From contig JARUPY010000387.1 in NCBI GenBank assembly GCA_029817715.1, positions 6,138,001 through 6,202,000 on the forward strand: a stretch of DNA of 64,000 nt, given 5' to 3'. Within the stretch, counting starts at the first letter, position 1. The number at the start of each line of letters is the position of its first letter. Position numbers and translations under genes: made by a program. This document shows positions 47,070-59,660 of the stretch, one piece after another. The notes below the pieces were generated by a model. The model did no database searches. It was not told the origin of the DNA and saw only the letters and a list, made by a program, of their open reading frames with translations. This stretch comes from Melastoma dodecandrum (taxonomy: Eukaryota; Streptophyta; Magnoliopsida; Myrtales; Melastomataceae).

Positions 47070-47638
47070 TGTTGGACCAAACATCATGGTTGGGCTTAAT
47101 ATGGTAAAGCCCATAAATCAAATCCGTATAAAGGGAGCCTGTTTCAAAAGAAGAATGATATGGGGCCTATTTTAGTGAAGCCCATGAGGTGAGAATCCAA
47201 TGCCCCTGAAAATAGGATTCCTCTGTAAGGTTCGTCCATGGAGGGTGAGTTAGGGCCCACCAAGATGACATTGAATGCTTCAAAGCCAATAAATAGGGGC
47301 TTCATCATGACATTAGACACAACACACGAATGAAGAGAAACTCTCATACATATGCTCTTGATATGTTTATTCTTACAATACTTTCAACGGAGTTCATCAG
47401 TATATCTCGGTATTCTCCGTTGATTTCGGAGAATTCACTAGAGTAAGCCAATAAGGCTCTAGTGATTCCACGTCGCAAATTCTCTTAGACTTTACATCCA
47501 CACACGAGAGAACTTCAAGGCCACAATATTCATGAAAGATAGAATCGGGAGGATCATTTATATTATTACAAACTAGAGATTTTGATCCACTATACATTTA
47601 ATGCGAATATTTGTTACGCTATTTTCTGTCTATAATCA
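47070..47638 (+). repeat. Possible solo copia-type LTR
   Basis: TGTTGGACCAAACATCATGG is a copia-like LTR start. A TATA-like GTATAAAGGG (about 47127) and CAATAAATAGGGGC (about 47287) follow. A plausible CA end lies at 47638. The flanking five bases (TAATA and TATAA) do not match, so the borders are uncertain. Confidence 0.3.
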
Positions 47639-50600
47639 TATAAAAAAATTTAGTGCGAACAACATGATTCACTCAAAACGATCAAAACGGACATGGTCAG
47701 AGTGTTTCATTTGAAATTCACAGCTCAAGACTCCATCCAATGCATGGTTGGTCTTTTTAAGTCTATATTTAAGTTACGAATCTGATGCAAGTGGTTTCAT
47801 GCAATTTCGTCAAGCAAGTAAAAACTTGTATGAGAAACTAACACTAGTGCAAACTGATCCGAGACTCACCTCTACCTTTCAATGTCAGATCGTGTTTGAT
47901 TCAATCTCAAATGTTCCCAACCATGCAAGGTGTCACGGGGACAAAATAGGGGCCGGTGGCTGCCGTCCAACTATAGTTCAGCATGGCTAGTTGCACGGCA
48001 TTTGCGAACCGACCGCGAAGACAACATGAGTGTCGACGTGCTCATCATACTTGCCAGATCAAGAGATAGCTTGAGGACGAAGCTCAAGTAATGAATCTGG
48101 TCACGAGGCACAGTGTGACTACAAAGAGATAGCAAGTGCTCGATAAGAGCACGAGTTAGATAACCCAGTTTCCTTGGTGCAAGAAGTTTTCCTATCCTCT
48201 TCCCCAGGGATCACAGATGAGGGAACCCTATGAGAGCCGCCGGCTCCAACTACCGTCCATGCGCGAAGCCTTGAGCAACACTTGTTGACGACTTAGCAAA
48301 TGGTGGAAGGCAAGGAGAGGGACTTGCCCGACACGGAGATATAAGTGGGATCACATACTCCCCTTCAGCATATGAACGCATGTTCTCTCCTTCTAATGAG
48401 GTTAATGGAAATACATGGACCTTAAGATAAGTGTCTTTCTTGTAAAATCCACCTACATATGTCTGGCACATGCTCGACGATGTCAAGCTCGACAATGTCA
48501 CTGTCCGGGAGAAGGGGAAAGGGAAGGACAATAGTGTCTTTATCATCGTATGACTATCGTAGAAGCGAGCAAGGGAGGAGAAACGAGGGAATGGTAGGGA
48601 TGAGGAGGAAAGGTGATGGCTCCGTTAACGATAATCTCGTAGAAGGCGAAGAAGATCTCATGGGAGAGGTGGGCAACACTATTGATGATCGTCTAGTGGA
48701 GGACGAGGAGGATCCTAGAGGAGAGGAGGTGGAGGTGATCGGGGGAGATGGGGTGTATGTCTTGGTATATCATTACAACTTCAAGTCTCCCTAAAACAAA
48801 GTATAATACTCATAAGTGGCAGAACTTCAATACAACCTTATTGGACATGAAAGGGAAGGGATGAGGTAGGTACACATCAATTCCCAGTCGGACACCGTTA
48901 TGGGTCGGGTCTAAAGATGGACAATTTTGAAATAACGTCTTAACATTAGGTTACACGAAGATATTTTCGAAATGTTATGATAAATCGAAAAAAAGTGGAA
49001 AATTTAAATTTTACCTAGATTAAATGTGGCGTTGATGACGTTAGTTACCATGTCGTCGCCACGTAGGGTTCCGTTCACAGAGACGACTAACAAATGATAC
49101 AATAGATATAGCATCTTAACGTTAGGATGTAAGGTACTATTTTTCAAATGTTATGCTAAATCGAAAAAAAATGTCAAAATTTAGAATATATTTGAACATT
49201 TGGCCTCATTTAAAATATAGATGGGCATAATTCACGTAAGATTTGTGCCAGCTTCTGTTAGATCATGGCTGGTTGACACTGTCAGTGTTAGGCCACGAAA
49301 TGTATCAAAATAATAATTTGGCATAATCGTATAACAAAATAAATTAAGGTCAAAACAGAAAGTCGATTTATAATTGAGGTCATAAATAATATATATTTTA
49401 TCTAAAAAGAAAAGTTCATATATTTTTCAAATTATATGACTCCGGGATATGTACGTAGTTAAGATGAGTCGGCAAATTGTAACGTATGTATGTACGCATG
49501 TGCCGCCATTTGACAGTTAAAATGGCGGACTTCTAACTCGGCTCGATCCATTGACTTCAAATCAAAAAGTACAACAGCTTGACACCAAAACAGCCCAGTG
49601 TTTGAACGACAAGGGAAGGAAAACACCACCAGAAACACGTATTCAAAGGTTTTACTCATGTTAAACATTTCCATTAATTTCTCATGTATTCTCGCGAATT
49701 CAAGCAATTCTTTCTGCTTCATCGCTCTTTTTTTTTGGGTCGTCCTTATAATATACATCATAACGAGCGATCTTCAAAGTATCCCAAGATTGACGTTCCA
49801 GCAGGACATCCAATGGGCTTAGATTATTCAACCTTGGTAGAAAACAAAAGCCCCATGAATCCAAAACAAACCTCTTTTGGCTGCCTAGGGATGTTGATTT
49901 CTACCTCGTGACAGAGACATCGCGACAATTTCGGTTGTTTCCCGGGGCCTTAAAAAGTGTTTTGTCAGATTTATGCGTGAGATAAATCAAAAGACTGGGT
50001 GAAAAAAAAAATTACAATTAAATATTCATGCACTTGACGGTGACAAAGGAAGGATCCCTCTGATATATTTGTACCGAGTCGAGTCTACCCGAATGTGATT
50101 GTGTCTATGGCTTAAAAAAGGTAGGAAGAAGTGGAATGGTGTTTCTTATTGAAAATTGTAAGCCACAGGCATTAGGTTAAGAATGGGCTTATGGACTTAT
50201 GGATAGAGTCAGGATTGATGTACGGAGACCACTTGGTTGTCACCTACTACGACACAGCACCATCGTTTGAAATTTACCTTTCACCCAGTAGATCACAACT
50301 TGTTGCACTCTCTCAATGTTTTTCTACATACTTTTGTAAGCCTCTATTGTTTTAACTTAAGCATTTGCGCGTTTCTCTTTATTTTTGTTTCACGGTGACC
50401 ACGTCCTCCAGCCTTCGTATGAAACTCTGTGTTAATTGTAAAATATTCCAGACGTATTTATTAGTAAACAAATGGAAAACATCAATCATTTGACTAAAAT
50501 GGAGAAGATCAAGACATGGCCAAGGGGGTCATTCCGAATCTTTCTCTTTATGCAAGTGATTAGTTGCTAGGGTTACTGCCTCTCATATCCCTTCACTTTT

Positions 50601-51378
50601 CTTTGTTTTTTTCCTTTTAAAATCTGGCAAAGTCGATGATTCCATCTAATTTTCATGTCCCCTCCCTCCTTCAACCCAAAGTTCAAGATCATATCCGATC
50701 TACAAAGACAGAGGACATTGAAGTCGAATGATATCCACTTTTTTTTTATCATCTTGTGAGCCAAAAAGGTAAAATTGTAAATGCGAATTAGCTGGACTCC
50801 CTAAAAAAGAAATCAATTACTAATTTATTTCTTCTTGTTTCTAGCCGCCTTGTTTTGGGCAAGGGAATCAGAGGCAAAAGAAAAAGAAAAGAATGTGGAA
50901 AGAAGAAAAGGAAAAAAAAACAATAAATAAAGTGAAGGGGAGAAGTCATTTTCTCACATCCTTTAAAGCAAAATAAAATCGATTGATTGATTGGTTCGTG
51001 TAATTACTTTTGCTATCTATATTTTAGCATAACAATACTTTAATTGTGATTCGTGGTTTGCAACGGAAATTATGCCACTTTTAGTGTATATCTGGGTAGT
51101 GTTGCTTCTTAGACATTTCCGGACTAAGGTTAAATTTACGTTTAATTTCACGAGAAGAATTTTTATTTTAAATCTTATATGATTCAGCGAAGGAACGATA
51201 AAAAGAGAGAATTTTCAACGTAATCGATTTCGTACGCCTCTCATATTCACAAGCTATAAGGGTGTCGTTCCATTGGTTGATGTTCATCCAATTTTCATTT
51301 CGACGACGCGTTGTTGGCTACGCCAGGAGTACATTCCACGAAGAAGATCAATCCGAGTGCATTTCTGTAAGAGGCAAT

Positions 51379-51409
<31 letters not shown>

Positions 51410-52269
51410 TTACTGATGATACTAATAAGCATTCACGTAATATTTTTTGTTTATTTTGGCAACCTGAAAGACCAAAATTTTGTTGGCTTAGCTTTTGTTA
51501 TCAAGTCAGTGGTTTCAACATTCCTTTTCACATACTTTGCTCGTGATTTTCTCCTTTATGCTGTTCAATTATTTTGATTGAAAAAATGAATATAATGATC
51601 ACATGTTTAACTTCATTGGGAATATACCGTGATTAAATGAAAAAAAAGTTGGGATAAATAAATTTAATAACATTTTTTGGCGGTTTTTCCTTGATAAAGA
51701 AATCTGTTTGTTAGGAGGAAGTTTAATCAGATCATTGGAATCAAATTCCATCGATTTTGGAATCAATATATCACACGGCTAATCTTACTTATTCGATGCG
51801 ACAATGACATCATTTTCATTAATAATGATATTAGGGATTATATTATTGAAATATTATTAAAGATTTAAAACTTTATCATGCATGCAACATCCCATGATAA
51901 ATTTCTCAGGGAATCCCGGGAAAAGTTATTAAAAGGGAAAGGAGGGAGGAAGAATCTGCACAAACAATGATGTTAGGGAACACCACCCAATACCAACACT
52001 TTTCTATCCTTTCGAGGACTTCAAAAGATGCAAAACAATAATAATAACAACACAAAGAAAAGGAGCATTCCAAGAGGTTTACTACTAGCTTTCCTTTGCT
52101 ATCCAGAAAAAAAAAAAAAAAAAGGATGATTGCATCAGGGTTAGATTCTCTTCCATCCCCCTCCCTCCCTATCAAGTCAAAGGGAAAAGTGGGAATTCAT
52201 TTGTTTTTCAAAAGAGTAAAGAGAAGAAAAAAAAAACTAAAGACGGAGGGACAGGCATTAAGGCAACAA
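47639..52269. other. Intergenic region upstream of the MYB-CC gene
   Basis: No credible gene. A 111-codon frame at 48459-48794 is mostly Gly/Glu-rich low complexity and is opposed by a frame on the other strand. Two related 55-60-base segments (48929-48982 and 49109-49170, both containing ATGCTAAATCGAAAAAAA-like text) form an imperfect direct repeat. 51381-51407 is a C11-A16 homopolymer junction. The rest is AT-rich and featureless to me. Confidence 0.5.
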
Positions 52270-52710
52270 TAAAAAAAAGAAGAAAGGAAGTTCACATAAA
52301 CACACACACAGACAGAGCTCATGAGGGCATAGATTCCTTTCCCTCCCTCTCAGAACAAGACCCTCCCACCCACACCTTGTTTCCTGATATGGAGTGGGAA
52401 CATACACTGGACATCCTTACCTCTCCCCCCCCAAATACGCAAAATATGCCCTTATAAAAGAGGGAGGACATTAGGAAAAGGGGAGGTGTAAGGAAGGAGC
52501 ACTTACAGCTGCCACATGATATGAAGCTGAAGCTAGGCAACCAACAGGATCTCAGGATCAAAAAAGTCGTCCTCCTTGCTTTCACTCCACCATCCCCCCT
52601 CTCCAGCTAATTCCTTCTATATATTATCCCACCCCGCCCCCCCCCCCCCCCCCATCCCATCCATCTGTCTCCTGCGAACCCTGCATCCCCTCATTCACAA
52701 GTTGGGAATC
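52270..52710 (+). promoter_or_regulatory. Promoter/leader of the MYB-CC gene
   Basis: A CTATATATTA TATA-like box lies at 52618-52627, about 85-90 bases before the ATG. It is followed by an 18-base C run (52638-52655) and a pyrimidine-rich leader, common in plant 5' untranslated regions. Further up are purine-rich and CACACA simple repeats (about 52300). Short leader ORFs are not convincing. Confidence 0.45.
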
Positions 52711-54153
52711 ATGGGCATCCAAAATCACCACAACCACAACACCAACATGAGCTTGATCTTATCTACCGATGCTAAGCCCAGGCTAAAGTGGACCCCTGAG
52801 CTTCACCTGAGATTTGTGGAAGCAATCACTCATTTGGGGGGTGCAGATAGTTAAGTACCAACTTCTCATTTTCTTTCTTTCTTTTCTCTTTCTGAACTTT
52901 TGGGTGAGTGCATGGATTGAATTCTCATCGGGACATACAGACATTAAAAAATGAGACTCTGATTATCTAGTTTTTTGGCAATGGACAGAGGCAACACCAA
53001 AAAGCTTGATGAAGGTAATGGGCATTCCAGGACTGACCTTGTACCACTTGAAGAGCCATCTCCAGGTAACTTTTTTTATGTTCCTACTGTTGGAGCTGAA
53101 TGAACCCTCCTCTCGGCACCATTTTCTTCATCTTTGCCTTTTCTTGCAGAAATATAGGCTGGGGAAGAGCCAACAATTGGAATACTCATGTTCTGAAACC
53201 TGTCAACAAGGTAAGAAAGTTTGTCGTTTCACTCAACAAGGAAAAACGTGTGCTAGAGAATCATCCTCTTGGCCCGCTTCCTGCAATCGGTACTCAAATT
53301 TTAGTTCCATGCCACTACAGATTCCAAGGAGATTCAGAGCACGGATGAAGAGCAGAGCCTTGATATTCTAAATGAAACAAGCAAGGAAGAAGCACCAACT
53401 GTCCACGTTAATAGGTTACCAGTGTAATGTTTTCAGGAATCTAAGCTACTGAAAGTTATAAATTAATCACGCTGTTCATCCATAGGTTTCAGATAGCTCA
53501 GGCCCTCAGATTACAGTTGGAAGTTCAGCGGCAGCTTCATGAACAAATGGAGGTAGGCAGAAACCAAACTCCGATTAAATAACCTAAAACTGCAAACAGA
53601 AGAAGTGCATCCATCCAACAATAGGTCATCACGAAAAGACATACAATCAAGTGGGACTTCTTTTCTTCAGGTTCAGAAGTGTCTGCAACAGAGAATCGAA
53701 GCTCAAGCAAAGTACCTGCAATCGGTCCTGAGGAAGGCCCAGGAGACACTAGCCAAGGCTGAACTGTCCCATTTAGTTTCAATGGTTGATTCCGGTTGCC
53801 AGGGCACTTCGGTATCCGAACTAACAGAAATAGGAAACACGAGCAGCCCGGAATCCCAAGTGCTGCACTTGTTCAAAAGTGTCACATCAGTGGAGAGCTC
53901 CTTGACGTCATCGAAAAGCTCAGGAAGAAAGCACAAACGGATGCAGCCCCAAAACAGCAACTCAGCCCATCGGAACAGAGGTGAAAAGCGAACCTCTGCT
54001 GCCACCTATGACGACGGTGACCGCAAGTCGAGAAAGTGCCAATTACATGTTCAACTCGATCTAAACTGCCAGTACATGAACGAATGTGACTCAGACACCA
54101 ACGCTGTCGACTTAAACTCACAAGGGACGGTGAAGCAGAGCGGACAGTCCTAA
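52711..54153 (+). CDS. MYB-CC (PHR1-like) transcription factor, six exons
   Basis: Exons 52711-52849, 52989-53065, 53150-53210, 53321-53414, 53486-53552 and 53671-54153; all introns are GT-AG and the phases join exactly to 306 codons. Residues 22-79 are the single GARP/MYB-like DNA-binding domain (KPRLKWTPELHLRFVEA, KSLMKVMGIPGLTLYHLKSH, LQKYRLGKS). Residues about 124-175 are the coiled-coil MYB-CC domain, with LHEQME at 141-146 in place of the usual LHEQLE, then RIEAQAKYLQSVLRKAQETL. The tail has ELSHLVSMVDSGCQGTS, SVESSLTSS, a basic segment (GRKHKRM) and two LDLN/VDLN motifs (275-278, 292-295), possible EAR-type repression motifs. The family binds P1BS-like sites (GNATATNC) as dimers; many members act in phosphate-starvation responses. 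Closest in style to the Arabidopsis PHL subfamily, but I cannot fix the orthologue. No stops or frameshifts: the only intact gene here. Confidence 0.9.
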
Positions 54154-54553
54154 CCAGGCACAATCGACTATCCTCTGAACTGGCATGATCCTTTATTGGG
54201 GTGAGATTATGGCATAAGTAGGCTTGCTGTCTGTTTGGGTAAAGTGAAGTAAGTAATCATGCACAAGCACTTGCTAAGGTAAATATGTTAAAAGGTATCG
54301 TATCCAGTGATCGCAGGTCGACTCATCAGAGTCCATCGACTAAACCTATCTAGAAAGTGACAAAATTCCTCACAGTGGTGTCTAGGTTACTAAATGTACT
54401 CAACTAGCAGCAAGAAACCATGATCAGAATGAATCCGCTTCATTCAAAAGAACCGTAGGAGACAATATACGCTGTACGTACAATCGCCTGTTGAAGTAAT
54501 CAATACCCACAAAACCTAAAAGAACAAACTAAAAAAAAACTATCACTGTACAA
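54154..54553 (+). other. 3' untranslated/intergenic region
   Basis: 400 bases between the MYB-CC stop and the tail of the convergent minus-strand gene. No clear polyadenylation signal stands out. The two genes are tail to tail, so their 3' untranslated regions share this space. Confidence 0.5.
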
Positions 54554-54725
54554 TCATTCTTGCTCAGTAGCAATAGCCGTTGAAGAATCGGCATCTCCAC
54601 GGCTTTCATCGGTACTATGATCGCTGACGGTACTACTCTCATCACCGGCACCTCTGAAAATTCCTCCGAAATTGATAGAATAGACCAACACTCCACTCCC
54701 ACGGCCGCGTCCTTCGTCCTCCTCC
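54554..54725 (-). pseudogene. C-terminal coding end of a host gene, cut by a retrotransposon
   Basis: The minus strand gives one open frame of 56 codons ending TGA at 54556-54554: EEDEGRGRGSGVLVYSINFG, then GIFRGAGDESSTVSDHSTDE, then SRGDADSSTAIATEQE. It has an ordered, non-repetitive composition typical of an acidic/serine-rich protein tail and is not retrotransposon-like. Upstream it stops abruptly at 54725, where the LTR TGTAGATACCCC begins. I do not recognise the family. The missing part should lie beyond the window's right end, after the retrotransposon. It could also be a chance frame, but the abrupt edge at the LTR supports a real exon. Confidence 0.5.
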
Positions 54726-55640
54726 TTGTAGATACCCCAAATTATCCGTAAGTTCTATCAAGGAATGTTCAAAACGTGAGACATGGGAAATGAAAAGAAA
54801 TGGGACATTTGCAATCTTTTGACCAAATGATAACGGGAGACGAAGAAAACAACAAAGTTTTCAATCATCATTGGGTTCACGAGAGTCTTGACAAAGGAAC
54901 GACTTCTCCACCTGCAAGTGTGACTCCCATGATGAAAATCAATCACCCCAACCCCCGCCTGCAGTTAGACGATGGTATTGGGAGTCTTCCCCAACGGATT
55001 CATGCACCCGAGACTCTTCCCGCAAAGAAGGAAAGCTCGCATCACAGCAATCACCTCTAATTATGGGATTTCGATTCCTACGAAATGGATCCCCTCCTGG
55101 ATCTTTGATTCCATTGTCCAATAATGACAAGGAGCAACCCCTTACCCCTTGCATCCTTCTGACCGCGCAACCCAAAGTCATCCATTTTAGTGAAATCTGC
55201 GGACTTTTGTCTCCAGGGCTCCAGTGTCCCAGACGACCAGAGGAAGGCAATTTGGGCGGGATACCCCATATGGCTGGACGCGACAAAAGGAGGGAGGGGA
55301 TACAAAACCTTCTGAATAAACTCCATTAGATGAGACGACAATGAGACAGGTCCCCACGACCAGGAACAATCCCTCCACGGTCTTCGTCAAAGCCGAGATC
55401 CATTCCCTGTGCCTCAAAAAAACCAAAGCTTTCTTCTTTCGAGAACTGAAACCAAAGTTCCCGCATCCCTCGACTAACCCCCGGCCGGTCCCGTCACCAT
55501 ATCCGGCCGGCTCACCTCTTCCTTCCATAGTCCCGAGGCGGCACACGACCCAAACGGAACCAGGAATAAGATGGGGATGGGGTGGTGCCTCCAACCTCAA
55601 TGGCAGCCCCGATGATGAGCTCCCCCTCCCTTCAAGGCGT
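54726..55640 (+). repeat. 5' LTR (partial) of the right-hand element
   Basis: 54726-55250 matches 61152-61650 of the 3' LTR (for example GGGACATTTGCAATCTTTTG, TAATGACAAGGAGCAACCCC), with a short insertion here relative to the other copy. After about 55260 the two no longer align and within 400 bases the sequence becomes leader, so much of this LTR is deleted. Confidence 0.7.
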
Positions 55641-56150
55641 TCCTCCGACGGAGGGAGGTCTTAGAAGACTTCAATCTTGTCCACTATAGTACCAAACGTC
55701 GCACGTCTATTTGTCTGTTATTGAGTGACTGCTACATGTACAGGGATGAGTGTTAGGTACGCTTGTCTACGATAAACTGTAAAACCGACATCGTTCGTTT
55801 TACAGATGGTTTGGGTTGATTACAATAGATTTTAGGAATCTTCATTTTCCCATCTCGATTTACTTTATCGCTTATTGCATTCACACTTTTGTGCAATCAC
55901 ATGAGTGCCTGATTGGAGTAGTCGCATCAATTACAACAGCTGCTTCAACGCCTTATTGCATTCCGTCCGTGATCGCATTCTCATAAAATGCATTCACCTA
56001 TGCGTACACAAATATGAGTAGGCATCAAATTTATCATGCATCGATTACATTGTCGCGTAATGCTAATTCAAGCCTTCTCACTACTTCCTTTCGAGGTTAA
56101 TTCTCTAAGACGGCTTCTCGAATGAGACTGGGGACAAGAAGGAGATAACA
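55641..56150 (+). other. Ogre-type leader
   Basis: GGGAGGTCTTAGAAGACTTC onward resembles 32910-33180, including CGTCGCACGT, CTACATGTACAGGGA, the GATAAACT segment and an acceptor-like CGTTTTACAG (55796-55805). No ORF1 follows, unlike in the Ogre-like element. Confidence 0.6.
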
Positions 56151-56159
56151 AATCCATAA

Positions 56160-56540
56160 TAACATTGAAGACCAAAGATTCTTGGAAGGTTACCAAAGTC
56201 TAGAGCCAAAATTTTTCAACATGTAGCCAAAGGTCCATCAATGACTACCAAGGCCCAAAGCCAAACATCCAACAACATGAAGACCAAGGATTTCGTGACG
56301 TCTACCAAGGCCCAAAGCTGAATATCCAGGGATATGAAGGCCAAAGCCTACTCGACTACCAAAGCCCAAAGCCTACTCGACTACCAAAGCCCAAAGCTGC
56401 ACTTTCAACGACACAAAAGCCAAAGCTTCCTCGACATATACCAAAGCAAGCCAAACATGAAAACCAAAGATCACGCAACGGCTACCAAGGTCTAAAGCCC
56501 GAATCCACGATGACATTAAGACCCCAAGGAGGTTACATTT
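56160..56540 (+). repeat. Degenerate CCAAAGCCCAAAGC repeats
   Basis: Repeated CTACCAAGGCCCAAAGC / CTACTCGACTACCAAAGCCC units of about 25-55 bases. Related CAAAGCCCAA text recurs near 63740-63840 in the 3' LTR. Not coding. Confidence 0.6.
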
Positions 56541-56775
56541 CAAAAGGCTGATCATGATCAATATCAGGGCAGATGGCGAGCCGAAAGAGCTATTCACGAA
56601 CATGTCAAGGTCAAACTTAGAGATATTCACGCCACTCATTAATCCAACAATTGTTCCAAACAAGCATAAGCAATCTTGTTACAACAACACTAGTCGCCTC
56701 AACTCGACACAAACGGGAACGTCTTTCCCAGATTTTGTCACTACGGAGATGAAGATTATAACCCTCCGCTCAATA

Positions 56776-56975
56776 TCAGGCAATCAAGACAGGGGCAATC
56801 CCCAAGTTATAACCCAAGCCCCGATCTTCATCATTGGACAATTCAGACAGGGGCAATCCCCCAAGTTACAACCCAAGCCCCAATTCTCAATATCGGGTAA
56901 TCCAAACAAGGGCAATCTCTCAATCTACAATCCAATTTCTGATCATCAACATCGGGCAATCCGACAATGGGAAAT
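56776..56975 (+). repeat. Repeat of about 62 bp, three copies
   Basis: Units with RACAGGGGCAATCCCC..AAGTTACAACCCAAGCCCC-like text begin near 56786, 56848 and 56905. The second and third are increasingly diverged. Confidence 0.65.
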
Positions 56976-57499
56976 TCTCCCATCGACATCTCAAGCCTAA
57001 ACCTAAAACTCGTACAATCTGACACAAAAGTCAAATCATCGAACCGACGTGTCGCTGTCAGCTTTTTTCACTGCGCCAATAGTGCATTCCAGTACAAGGG
57101 GCAACTCCCTTCGAACTTGTCCAAAGTACCCAAACGGTCAATCCAACAGAAGCTCAACTCTCAAGAGCTCGTCTCAAAGAGAAGGGGAGAAGGTCAACCA
57201 CCGCCCCAAAGACCGATGAAAATTAGCCCCCACATGTGCGGCCCGTCGATTCACATCGGCCCACCACATGAATTACTAGAGACCCATCCATGCCCACCAC
57301 AAAGTACTACAACAATGCATATCCCGTGGTAATCAATCGATCGACCCCATCTTCAAATGGATAACGTCAAATACCAGCAATTACAGAAAACAATTCACCC
57401 TAAACTATGAAGGGTCGTTTGTTAGCAATCGCCCCTTTCAAAAGAGCAATTGTCGTAACGAAGAGGAACTGCCACAAACATCAACGTAAACGATTTTTG

Positions 57500-59660
57500 A
57501 CGTTACAATCACATGAAAGGGAGTATTCGTTCTTTAATCAGTACTTCCTTATTTGCAAAAAATGAGTTACATGAGCTCACTCATTTTAGCTCTTGTTGAC
57601 GAAGGCATGGGTGGCAGGTTGGTAAAGTTTCAAGCCCAAGCCTTAAAACAATTTCGAGCCAAAGCTTCGAAACATCTTTCGTTATCAACAAAACGACGGA
57701 ACAACATGAAAGGAAGTATTTGTTCCCAAGTTAATACTTTCTTTACAAAAACAAATTACATGAACTCACTTGTTTTTGCTATGCATTCATTTATCCTAGA
57801 TACATCGACAAACATGCGCAATAAGCGATAAAACCCCAAGTAAGCTTGGGGCAAAAACTCCAGCGATCTTAACGGAAGTCTTCGTCGTCAAAACAAAGAA
57901 CAACATGGAATGGAGTATTCGTTCAGTAATCGATGCTTCCTCGCAAAACATGTTACATGATCTTACTTGTTTTGCCCTTCATCTTGTCTCAATGACGCAC
58001 ATGAAGACAACAATGCAAGAGACAAATCTCCGAGCGATTCTAGGGCAAATCTCCGAGCTATCATGAGACAAATCTCCGAGCAATCATGGGTCAAATGTCT
58101 GAACAATCCTGGGCAATTCCCCGAGTGATCCTGGGGCCAATCCCGAGCGATCATGGGCCAAATCTCCGAGTGATCATGAAACAAATCTCCGAGCGATCAT
58201 GGGGTCAATCTCAGAGCAATCCTGGGCGAAATCTCCTAGCGATCTAGGGCATATCTCCGAGCTATCCCTGGACAAGACTCTGAGCAATCTTGGATAGCTC
58301 TTTGTTGACAAAACAACGAATTACAAGAAAGGGAGTGTTCGTTCTTAACGAATGCTTTTTTCACGAAACAGGTTACATGAGCTTACTTGTCAAGGCTTTC
58401 GACATGTCTCAAAGGTACATTAACAACCTAGGCAGACAACGAAGGCGAGGCGGCAAGGTGAAGAGTCAAAGCAAAGACACACATGAAGGTCGAACAACAT
58501 CCTGTTATGATAATCACAACAACTGTCAAACCAAAGCTTCGAAACAACATTTGTCATCAACAAGACAATATACATGAAGCGAGTTTTCATTTCGAATTCA
58601 ATATTCACTCTACGTAAAAACAAGTTACATGAGCTTACTTGTTCATCCTCTGTACTTGTCTCATAGGTACGCGAGCGTCCTAGGCAGACAATGAAAACAT
58701 GCAGTAAAATTTTTAACTGAGAACTTCTTAACATCCCCAAAGAACTGGGGCAATGAACACTGACAATACACATGAAAAGGCAGAATCACACAGTCATTAC
58801 TGTCTTCATCAAGCTAAACGAAATTACAAGAGCTGTTTCGTGTACGTCCTTTGTCTCGTGGGCAGGTACAAGAGCTCCTCACACGAATGGTACATAACTC
58901 CTATGACAAATGCGAGGGCGGTAGGATGGCAAAGCTTCAAGCCAAAAATACACTGACAAAACAAATATAAAAGGGAAGTACCAAAACACTACTTCACCTT
59001 CTTACAAACGAAAGTACATGAGCAAATTTCGTTTCTACCCGAAAATAAACAAGTCACACGAACTCACTTATTTTCTCGCCATCTGTTTAGCAGGTATTTG
59101 AGCATCCTTATACAGCAGACACAAGGCAAGAGTAGCACTTCGTCAATCCTTTGATTCATGCGGATAAAGATGCATTGACGAAACAAACATCAAAGGGAAT
59201 TATCAAAACATTACTTCACCTTCTTACAAACGAAATTATATGAACAAATTTCGTTTATACTCAAAAAGAAATAAGTAACACGAACTCACTTGTTTTTCGC
59301 CATCTGTTTGACAAGTGCATGTGCACCTTTATACAATAGTACATGGCAAGAGTAGCACTTCGTCAATCCTTTCATTCCATCGGACAAAGACACAATGGCG
59401 AAAAGACATGAAAGGGAGTATTAATCCAATTTTAATACTTTCTCTATCGGGACAAGTTACATGGACTTACTAGTTGTCCGTCCTTTGGCAAGTGTAGGTA
59501 CATGAGCATCCTACATTACGAACAAAGGCGCGGGCGGTCGGGTGGAAAATTTCGAACCAAAGCTTGTGAGATTGCCTTTGTTATCACCAATGATGACTTC
59601 ATAAAAAGGGAGTATCATCGACATTATTCACTAACAAATCTTCTTATCATTCCCCAGCTA
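57500..59660 (+). repeat. Array of diverged modules, about 190-420 bp apart
   Basis: A module ACATGAAAGGGAGTATTCGTT, then a short spacer, then GTTACATGAGCTTACTTGTT recurs near 57511, 57704, 57904, 58323, 58572, 59406 and, more weakly, 58769, 58965, 59195 and 59610. Spacing grows where other repeats are inserted (58022-58297). This is the 3' noncoding region of a Tat-type element; no gene. Confidence 0.7.
58022..58297 (+). repeat. 23-bp tandem repeat, about 12 copies
   Basis: Units like CAAATCTCCGAGCGATCATGG follow each other every 22-24 bases, about 12 in a row, with frequent changes (GAGCTATC, GAGCAATC, GAGTGATC). It sits inside the larger module array. Confidence 0.85.

Noticed and set aside
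47070..47638. Firm call of a copia solo LTR
   Set aside because: Start and TATA look right, but no target duplication matches and no internal copia sequence is present; kept as a low-confidence feature.
48250..48794. Overlapping ORFs of about 100 codons on both strands
   Set aside because: No recognisable motif, low-complexity acidic/Gly text on the + strand, and no splice-consistent neighbours.
49109..49170. MITE ends
   Set aside because: The repeat with 48929-48982 is direct, not inverted, and has no target duplications.
52711..54153. Assigning a specific Arabidopsis gene name
   Set aside because: MYB-CC members are very similar in the DNA-binding domain; the orthologue needs a tree.
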